Below, piece after piece: positions 55,270 through 64,000 of a DNA stretch of 64,000 bases. How positions within the stretch are numbered: the first letter of the stretch is position 1; the number at the start of each line of letters is the position of its first letter. The notes below the pieces were generated by a model. It had not been told where the DNA came from, made no database searches, and saw nothing but the letters and a program-made list of their open reading frames with translations. This DNA is from Anthonomus grandis grandis (Eukaryota > Arthropoda > Insecta > Coleoptera > Curculionidae). The translations under genes and the position numbers were made by a program. The stretch spans positions 29,304,543 to 29,368,542 of the forward strand of contig NC_065557.1 in NCBI RefSeq assembly GCF_022605725.1. The letters run 5' to 3'.

Positions 55270-58150
55270 ATAGCACTCACTAAAATTGATCAGTATATTT
55301 AGTTTTTTTTATGTTACTTCATTTTATTTATGGTAGCACTAACATGATAAAAATATAAATTTAAGTTTGAAATATAATAGAAACCTTAATAATTTTTCAA
55401 ATCAAGGCTTTATTAAGATGAGACCTTCTGATTTAGCGTTTGCAAATGTTTCTTGATAGTAATAAGTTTTTAGGTTAGTAATTTAGACCTTAGTTATAGT
55501 TTTTTAAACTATATCATTGCATTCCATAACATTAGAAATCGATACAAATGACTCTTTAGATGATGCTATAGTCAAATCTGCCTTTAAATTTTCGAGACAG
55601 GCAGACCGACGTTAAGTATTTGGAAATTCAGAAAGTTAAAGTAAAATAATTTAATAAAATAAGTTGTTTCGATGCGGAAAACTGTAGCTGTATAACAATA
55701 TGGCCACAACAAGGACAAAATTCCAATATAAAGCAGTATTTTCCTACAACACAACTCCAGCTTTATCGACTTTACCAGCTTTAGGACCTCCAAATTAAAA
55801 GCTACCATGATAGTAAAAAAATTATTCCACTACATAGAGCTACTAAAGCTGACACATAACGCGAATGCCTATACCATCTATTTGCCTCTGTTTGAACTTA
55901 AGAATCTCAAATTCAAGAAATGCCCGAATCATGATTGATATCCACGACAAGAAGACAAAAAATTAGAAGAAACCAGTCATGAATTTGCTTAGGCTGTATG
56001 ACTCTATATGGGTTATTATTCCCTATTTCCTAATAGTAGCTATAATCGCCTAGTCATTGCTAAAGAAGTTAAAGAAATTCCACAAAAGAAAATCATCAAT
56101 AACGCGACTATAGACGAAAAGCCTTTACAACATCCAAATCATATGCCCCTGAGTTCATCCCTTGAGAAAGGAGTAGTTACGGATACTAATTCGCTACTTT
56201 ATGCCGATCTTACATTGCATATAAGGCATTTGTCAGCAAATAAATAAATAAAATTTGTAATGTAATAAACGTAAATTTTTAATGGATTGTAAATTTCATG
56301 TAGGTTATTGATCTTTATTTCACTTTAGTAAAGTTAGGTTCATTGTAATCCTTCTTAACAAAGTTTGTTTTGAAAATAACCAAATGGCTGGACCTGTTAT
56401 TTAACTGATCTTTAAAAAAAAATTTATATTAATCTTTTGACCTTTAAAAAATTACTTTACAAAATATCTGAAAAAATTATTTCAAATTTTTTAGCTTAAA
56501 CTTAGTCAGCATTAGAATATATTTATTTTTTTCTTTATAAATGTTTATTTCTTGTATTTTGTACCTTTACGATAATTAAGTTAAGTCTATAATGTAAATT
56601 ATTTAAAATAAAATTACTCAAAGAAAGAATAGCATGTTGCTGGTGATAGGATAGCAACAGCATCATTCATCTAAAAGATTGAGACATTATTATTCAAAAT
56701 GTTATATATTTAAAAAAATTAAAAAGGTTTATTGAAAACCAAAACACTTTTAACTAAGATAGCACCCTTTACGTCACTGGATATGCTCCTTGGAACCTAC
56801 CGACTCTCCTAATGATATTCAAAAACAAAATCGAATGGCCCATTCTTAAACATACACATGATGTACAGTTCATTGGACTGAACATTTTGAACTATTTTTC
56901 ATATTAAAAAAATTAAAACATTTTAAGTAGATAAGGCCAATTTATTATTTATTAGTTTTCATCTTTTGTTTGCACGTTAGAACCATTTTTGTATAGACGT
57001 TTCTATCAGCTTATTATCAGGTCTACTTTAGACTTCAATATTTCAGAAAAGCGCAACAACAATTCTACTCATGATTTTTTGCCGCCGTTAATTTTTTGTG
57101 GGATGATACCACTTGTAGTAAACTATTTAGAGGTATGAAAATCAAAAACAAAATATTCTGATGTTTAAATGCGTATTTTGCTTATCTTGAAAAGGTAATT
57201 AATTGCTATTAAATGACCTTACTGCACCAAAATTATATACATATCACCGTACATAATCACCTTTAAATGAATACAATAATTCAAATTTGTCTTTATTAAA
57301 AAAAAACTTACAGATAACAGGTTTCTGTGAGATAAATCGAATTAAAGATTGGATAGGCATTATTAGAGTAAGTACCCAGTATTTATTTACGCCAAAATGC
57401 TGTACCTAATATAAAGCTTAAAAATCGTAATCCTAATGATAATTTAGAAACCGGATGCGAATTTAAAATGAATTTGTCGCGCTATTTCGAGAAAGTTATT
57501 CTGATTTGCCCCCACTGAGTCAAATTACTATAATAATACAAATTACAAATTACTATAATGAAGCCACATTCACTATTAATGGAGAGGTACGTAGGTAGAT
57601 ACTGATGCCGTTTTAAAGTTTAAGCCAAAATATTATCAGGTGGTCTTTGCGAATATCTATTGCATCGCTTTTTTTTTAGGTAAACCTGCAAAATTGTCAT
57701 TATTAGGTCGCAATAAATGCAAAGTGGGTTGTTGAGCAGAATTTTGTCAAGAAGTACATGATTGTCATTTTAAACAATTGCTTAACTAATAAATAGTTTA
57801 AAAAAAAATTATCTATTACTGGGACCATATATAGTGAATACGAAATTGGTAAGTATAACTAAGTAAATGGGAGATTTTGTAAGATTTATAAACATTTTTA
57901 TGCTCTTTAAATTAAAAATCTTTTAAATTTTCCTTGACAGCAGAAGATAGAGCAGGTTCGAAGATAACCGAATGCCACAGGAAGTCTAGGCCTTAACGTC
58001 AAAAGGTCGCCACAGTTTAAGCGCAGTCCCATGAAACTTGATTCGCCAAAACGGAATTTGGACGGGCACCGGCCATCTTAGGGTCACTTGACATTAGGAA
58101 AATTTGACAATAGTGATGTTAATGACACTTTTGACGTTGACTTTTTTTAT
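55270..58150. other. AT-rich stretch with no recognised gene
   Basis: A plus ORF at 56008-56247 and open frames upstream of it (55840-56090) look slightly protein-like, but match nothing I know. Confidence 0.4.
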
Positions 58151-58162
58151 TTATATTTTGGT

Positions 58163-58320
58163 AAGGTGTCGCCTCCTAGGCACGAACTTAATAAATATAC
58201 CTAGACTCCTAATGCATATGGCCACGATACCCAAAAATGACCACTGCCTGGTGGCCGCCATTTTTATAGTGGTTGTGTCCTTTTGATGTTAGTCACTCTG
58301 AAAATTTTTGGTGCTGCCAA
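58163..58320 (+). repeat. Extra copy of the arm repeat of the next element
   Basis: CACGAACTTAATAAATATACC and GGCCGCCATTTTTAT..TTGTGTCCTTTTGATGTT match the right arm at 61318-61450 in the same orientation. Confidence 0.75.
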
Positions 58321-58588
58321 CAAAAAAAAAATTAAACAACGGTAATGAAGTTGACGACGCTGACATTTGACGTGTGACCTGTCACGAACTAAATTGATTT
58401 TTTTTATTTACATTGTTTTTAAACCATCATCATTGGGATTGTAAAATCACGACTCGTCATGATGACTCGATATGACTGATTCTAAATAACATTCTCAATT
58501 GTGAGTATAGCGGATTGCCTAGTTTTTGGCGATTTGTAAACGACGCTTGGGTATATCGTCAACAACAGGTGATGTAGCTTCTTTCTTG

Positions 58589-61500
58589 GTTAATACGTGG
58601 ATAATGTATAACCATCCTTATTTAAACGTATTTAGTTTACTGTTTCTCAAAACCAAATCATTGTGAATTATCTGTCTGTGTTGTTTATGATAAAATAATA
58701 TATAGGGTTGTTTATTTATACTATATAAACCGTTGCTAATTACAAACTATCAGCTAATTACAAAATCATTTATATTTTAATTTTTATAAATGGTTAGAAT
58801 AAAAGTGTTTTTAACTGAATTTGTTAAGTAAATACAAGCAAAAATTTAAATGAAGATCATAATTTCCATGGTATTAGGATTCATAAGATTCAAGTTCTAG
58901 TTTAGATTTATAATATTTAAGATTATCAGAATAATAAAAGAAATATTTTAAAGTGCATGCATCCTTCCCAAGTTAATTGAAACTTTGTCTCATTTTAGGT
59001 GAGGATTACATTCTTTCATAAATTTTTTCACGAAATTCTTGAAGTACAAGAAAAATCACAGATCTAACGCAACTATCTTAAATTCTTAACTAAATGTAGC
59101 TTGCTTGTTTTATAGCACTGCAACGAGGCAATTGTCAGTAAATGTATCTTTCTATTTTGTAATTTTGTAAACATAACCTCTCAAAAACCTTAATTGTTTT
59201 ATTTCCAATTTCCCTACAATTGGCTCAACTGAAATTTGTCAGAGTGACCAACACCGAAAGGACACAATCACGTAAAATGGCGGCCCTCTGGTAGTGGTCA
59301 ATAGCTTTTCATTGAATTCGCAGTCCAAGTAAATTTATTAAGTTCGTGCTCATGGATTAAGGAAAATTTGCACAAATTAATGGCTGTCTATTTACTGTAA
59401 TTTCTAGTTTCAAATTATATTTTTTGTGGAATTAGGGTGTAGAATTTGGAATGGGGTAAGTTTTCTACACATATATACGTATTAATTTACCATTAATGAT
59501 TCTTTAGTTCCCCATCAATACTATCAGGCTTTGCTCCAATATTTCAACAAATTTTATTGAAAAATATTTATTTCTCTTTAGAGAATAGAAAAAGCATTCT
59601 TACTAATGCTGGTCTTTCACAAGATAGCTTAACTCCTGAATAAGAAATTGTTGTTATACAAAAGCAATGTATAATGTCCATAAATCCACCATGAGCAAGT
59701 TATTTAAATTGAGGTTACTTCAGAAAAATATAAGAGATTGCTTCTTTAATGTCTCTTTATAATGATGGAAAGTTTCAGTTTATAGAAGAAAATCTTAATG
59801 AAGTAACTAAAGAATTCATTAGCTCTCAATTGCTATGAAAAAATCCAGTCAAAGAATTTCGGGGTGTAAAGACTTCGAGGTTCTCGAAGTAAAAACTCCA
59901 AGCAAACATATCATGCTCTTACATTCAATGTCCTACTTTTTTACCCAACATACATTTTAGGTGGAGGTTGTAAAAAATCTTATAATTAACTGCATTAAAG
60001 ACTTTCACTCAATTAGGATGAAGGCCTTGTGCAACAAGCAAGGAATTTTGTGCCAAATATTTTTGATCTTACTTTTACAAATAGGAATGTGTGAAGTAGT
60101 GAGTGAAGCTGTTGACTGTGTTTTTGATAAATCTGTCTATCATAAGCCATATTATTTTAAATCAACTTTTAACAATGGTAAAGAAAAAAACTTTAAATTT
60201 TGTACAGTTCTTTTATGACTTTAGAAATGCAAATTATTTGGGTGTTATTAATTAATATTCATGCTGCGGTTTCAGAGTTCTATCATATATCATATATTGA
60301 ATATGGCTATAGCTTTGTTTGTGCCTCTTAAGAGATTTCAAACCTCATCTTTTTCCAGTGTGTTATTTATTAATTAGTGGTTAGGTAGTCTAGCTTTTAT
60401 TTCTTTTTCAGAAATATTTATATTTTTTGTAATTGGGTTGCTCCCGTGTATTTAAGTATTTATATAACAGACATAAAGTTCTCTAACTGAAGAAAATTAA
60501 TATTCACAGTGCAAAAAAGAAAAAATACAAATATTATAAAAACATTTTACATCAATACATATATATAAGTTATTTAAAGTTCCAATTTAAAAATATAACG
60601 ATTTATCTAGTTCCACAAAATTGCCCACCAATACAAACATTTTCTGCTGGAAATTTTAGTACAAAATTAATCGAGAAAGTAGCAGCTTTTTTTGGCCAGA
60701 AAAAATGTTAGGCTTTTTCTTAAAAATAGATATATTTGATGCATGTTTTATATTATGGTGCAAGTGATTATAAATCTTAAAATTAATGTATACTCTAAAA
60801 ATTAACAATAATTACTATAAAAATCCTATAGATAGGTCATTTATATCAATTAATAAATTGTTGGTATAGTCTGCACTGGTTCAAGTCAAAAAATTGAAGA
60901 TGTAAAAGCTAGAGATTGTACATGAAATAATAAAAGACAGAACAGTTATAGACACTATACATATGTAAATGGAATATGTAAGGTTCAACTAGTTCTTACA
61001 CAACATTATAATTTATAGTAATAAGTTGCCCATTAATAACAAGGTGATGTAGAGTTGGCTTGTTTTCAGTGTACTCAATAGTTAACTCTTTTATACTGGC
61101 TAAATTAGTACTATCTTGATCATAAATAGTTGCACAGACCTTTATCCTAATTGAGTGCAAGTCTTTAATGCAGTTAATTATAAGATTTTTTTACAACCTC
61201 TGCTCAAACTGTATATTGAATAAAAAAATAGGACACTGGCATTTTATAACTTTTTTAAAGACCTTAAATAATGAATACAAGAGCATGATAGGTTTGGTTG
61301 GAGTTTTTTACTCCAAGAACCTGCCTAATAAATATACCTGCACTGCCAATTCAGTGAAAAGTAATTAACCATACTACCAACTACTAGGGGGCCGCCATTT
61401 TGCGTGATTGTGTCCTTTCGATGTTGGTCACTGTGACAAATTTTAGTTGTGCCAATTGTAGGGAAACAAAACAATTAAAGATTTTGAGAGGTTATGTTTA

Positions 61501-62066
61501 CAAAATAGAAAGTTACATATAAGTAAAAATTTAAGATAGTTGCGTTAAATCTGTGATTTTTCTTGTACTTCTTAATGTAGTAATCCTCGCCTAAAATGAG
61601 ACAAAGTTTCAATCAACTTGAGATAGATGCATGCACTTTAAAATATTTGCTTTATTATTCTGATAATATGGAACTGATAAATTGAACTCATAAATTTAAA
61701 CTTAAACTTGAATCTTATAAATCCTAATACCATGAAAATGATGATCTTCATTCAAATTTTTGCTTGCATTTACTTAACAGATTCAGTTAAAAACACTAAT
61801 TTTTTTTCTATTTTTACTATTACGAGTTTTACATTCTATCTATGTACAGTGTTTCCACATTATTGTAAAAATCAAAATATAGATGATTTTATGAGGGTTT
61901 GTAATTAGCAAGGGTTTATAGTAAAAATATACTATTCTATCAACTACTCTATATATTATTCTATCAAAAACAACACAGACAGACAATTCACAATAATTCG
62001 GTTTTGAGAAACAGTGAACCAAATACCTTTAAATAAAGATAGTGATACATTATTCACGTAATAAGT
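58589..62066. mobile_element. Large inverted-repeat element, about 3.5 kb
   Basis: The left arm (58589-59350) and right arm (61315-62066) are inverse copies along at least 700 bp (for example ACACAGACAGATAATTCACA, GAAACTTTGTCTCATTTTAG, GGCCGCCATTTT). A second inner pair (59870-60025 and 61136-61315) also matches inverse. The left side has an extra 520 bp (59350-59870). This is foldback-like or a DNA transposon with giant TIRs. No target duplication found. Confidence 0.75.
59500..60218 (+). pseudogene. Decayed coding region inside the inverted-repeat element
   Basis: One plus frame at 59580-59830 reads like protein between stops (ENRKSILTNAGLSQDSLTPE, then KFQFIEENLNEVTKEFISSQ). Further on, 59961-60218 is open (VEVVKNLIINCIKDFHSIRM). 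I do not recognise the family. A remote transposase C-terminus is possible but unproven. Confidence 0.35.
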
Positions 62067-62139
62067 ACTTATAGTTGATAGATAATCTCTTAACCTCTGG
62101 TATATTCAACTAACTAAAAAATACAATAATTACTCTTAT

Positions 62140-62460
62140 TTATAGGGCAGGCTCATAGACAGGAACTAACCAATTACCGCCCCATTTCTTTAAGCAGCAA
62201 AGTAAGTAAAATAATTGAAAAAGCTATCCTATTAGGACTAAATTCTTTCCTCTTAAAAACCAAACAAATCTTGTAATCAAAATATGATATTAAAAAGAGT
62301 TTTTGTGCTGAAGGCGCTTTGATTAGAGTGGCGGACTACCTTTCAAAATGTCTTCATAAAGATGAAAAATGTTTATTAATTTTTCTTGACCCACAATATT
62401 GTTTTGATCATTAGAGATAGTCCTTAAAATTATTCTGTAAAGGCCAATACGGTCCCTAGC
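62140..62460 (+). pseudogene. LINE reverse transcriptase fragment
   Basis: Plus, with shifts: ELTNYRPISLSSKVSKIIEK, KSFCAEGALIRVADYLSKCL and CLLIFLDPQ (motif A, with the following Phe-Asp lost). A clade different from the two LINE copies above, since its motif wording differs. Confidence 0.72.
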
Positions 62461-62469
62461 GAATAAACT

Positions 62470-63500
62470 TTTTAAGTAGCTAATATTTTAAGTTTAAAGC
62501 ACATACTACTATAAATATATAGGTTCAGCTGTTAAAATGGGACTGGGTGGCAAATATTTAGCTAAAATCAACTTATGATCTGTTTAAGTAGAGAGATGCA
62601 AATAACGAACGTTAATATTAAATAAAAAATTGGCTTATACAAATCGAAAACTAAGGAGAAAAATTAAAAAGAAATTATATATTCATCTGAATTATTTAAA
62701 GAATTTGGATTTTTGAGCATAAGACTATTATATTGTCAAAAAAATTGCATCTATTATATTGTCAAAAAAATCCCAATCTTTAAAGGCAAATAATCTCTTA
62801 ACGTTCGATGTGATCGTAAAAAAGTAATACTTAAATATATAACCTTGACAGTTCCCAAATTCTATAATATAATTCCACATAATAAGCCTCTACTATCAGT
62901 AATTGGATTATGCCTATTACTAACATTTCCAAAATCAGGCTAGGTCAAAAATTCCTCATTGTATCATAGGAATGAAATTAAATTTTTTTTTTATTTTTAT
63001 TTTTTCTTACAATAAACGACTGATACCACCTGAAATCTGATTTTTTTTTTAATATTTTATTTTGTATAAAGATGTGCAATATATTTAAAAAATAAACTTT
63101 ATTTATTATATATATTATTATAACGGTTTTAGTAAAATATTTGGTATGAATTATTTTATAAGAATAAAATAGAATAAAATAATACAGTCTTTATAACATG
63201 AATATTTGCTCGAAAATAATATGTATTCAAAAAATTTAAAATAAACAATTTCGTCAATTATGGTATTTTGTTGGGTTATTTTCATAAAATCTTTTTTTAG
63301 GCATAAAAAAACAGTTTTTTTTTTATTAATTTTTCTTTTGATAATCAATTTGTTTCTAATATAATAATCAATTTCATTTTTTTTAATATTAATTTTTGAG
63401 CAGCATCACAATGAATTAGTGTGCAACTAATGACATTTGTCAAAAGTCATAAAGAGCATTTGTAATCAAAATTTTAAAAGTAATAAAGTTTATAAGCTTT
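62470..63500. other. Very AT-rich stretch with no recognisable gene
   Basis: Homopolymer runs and short ORFs only. Confidence 0.5.
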
Positions 63501-63504
63501 TAAG

Positions 63505-64000
63505 ATGCACCAAGTACAAATTATTGCAGAGGAACTTATATCGGAAACAATGAAAGAATTTGAGAGAATTAAAAACGAATTTGGGTTATTTTCATGTAAA
63601 GTTAAGTCTGAAGCCAAAGAAAGAATGGATATTATTTTGGACATCTTAAAGCATGACATCAACGAGCTTCTTCAAGAAAATCCCAGTAAACAATTTCTCC
63701 TAAAGCTGGAAACTTTATACAAAGACTCAATCAAAAATATTCACTTAACGCAAGAAGAAGCCTGGCTTTTACTTACCGAAAAAATCGCTGAATGTAAACG
63801 CCAAATTAAAAAGTGCTTTCAGTATGCTTGCGAAATCGTTGATAAAAAAGATAAAACACTAGAGAAAGTATACAAAGGCAGCAAAGACTTTATGAAAAGT
63901 AATTTAAAAGAGACGTCAAAGGATATAAAGAGATACGGTGCTGTTTCGCAACATAAAATTACGGATATGTGCAAAGATGCGAAAAGAAGAGTTAATTTAG
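63505..64000 (+). CDS. 5' part of an unrecognised helical protein gene, runs off the window
   Basis: Open for 165 codons from ATG (63505) to the window edge. An in-frame TAA at 63493 precedes the ATG, so this is the first possible start unless an exon joins at TTTTAAG just before it. The protein begins MHQVQIIAEELISETMKEFE and is almost all charged, amphipathic helix (Lys and Glu rich, with Cys scattered: FSCK, ECKRQIKKC, YACEIV, MCKDAK). No signal peptide or membrane segment is apparent. Composition is less AT-biased than its flank and no element ends are near, so I take it as a host gene. Function unknown; a coiled-coil or lipid-binding type helix bundle is possible. Confidence 0.65.
   Translation, partial: MHQVQIIAEELISETMKEFERIKNEFGLFSCKVKSEAKERMDIILDILKHDINELLQENPSKQFLLKLETLYKDSIKNIHLTQEEAWLLLTEKIAECKRQIKKCFQYACEIVDKKDKTLEKVYKGSKDFMKSNLKETSKDIKRYGAVSQHKITDMCKDAKRRVNL

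Noticed and set aside
1..64000. CRISPR array, tRNA or rRNA genes
   Set aside because: No regularly spaced repeats with unique spacers and no clear tRNA or rRNA signature were seen by eye. A tRNAscan-SE run would be decisive.

Overview
The window looks like intergenic or intronic DNA of an insect, possibly a beetle (low confidence below the level of insect). It is AT-rich, introns use GT..AG, and most recognisable sequence is transposable elements of kinds common in insects: I/LOA-like and CR1/Jockey-like LINEs, BEL/Pao and DIRS retroelements, Penelope-like elements (PLEs), Helitrons, and DNA transposons of the Tc1/mariner (about DD41D), PIF/Harbinger and hAT groups. No bacterial features, tRNA, rRNA or CRISPR array were seen. 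Almost every element gene is broken by stops, frameshifts or deletions.

Layout. 0-1.1 kb: 3' end of a LINE carrying RNase H. 4.56-7.28 kb: a complete DD41D-type transposon with very long inverted ends and a spliced transposase gene. 8.5-10.4 kb: decayed Helitron. 12.1-12.5 kb: Harbinger-type MITE. 12.66-17.39 kb: a DIRS element (gag, RT, RNase H, tyrosine recombinase, all on minus) with inverted ends and an internal complementary region. 17.70-19.25 kb: non-autonomous DNA transposon with a target duplication. 20.6-23.5 kb: LINE (minus). 25.14-26.11 kb: two exons of what appears to be a real host gene (minus), with an internally deleted Helitron (26.28-28.0 kb) just upstream of them. 28.07-29.5 kb: a PLE with its 5' part inverted. 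31-33.4 kb: small inverted-repeat elements and a diverged duplication. 35.2-41.7 kb: a graveyard of BEL/Pao, LINE, PLE and DD41D fragments, including a three-part chimera. 43.3-44.6 kb: TIR element. 45.2-47.6 kb: Harbinger transposase (plus) interleaved with its MADF-like partner gene (minus). 48.6-55.27 kb: a second DIRS element, split by a hAT transposon (52.41-55.09 kb) that has perfect 8-bp target duplications. 58.6-62.07 kb: a large inverted-repeat element. 63.5-64 kb: the 5' part of an unrecognised helical protein gene that runs off the window.

The likely host genes are the two-exon 3' end at 25.1-26.1 kb and the ORF at the right edge. The rest is best read as layers of insertions. The nesting gives relative ages: the hAT is younger than DIRS 2, and the 355-bp LINE segment at 40.7 kb joined BEL and DD41D debris after the LINE family was active. 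The best candidates for unusual biology are the interlocked antisense Harbinger genes, the hammerhead-ribozyme-like motifs in PLE ends and in the arms of an inverted-repeat element, the gag intron shared by the two DIRS families, and the DD41D element whose inverted ends each look like a MITE.
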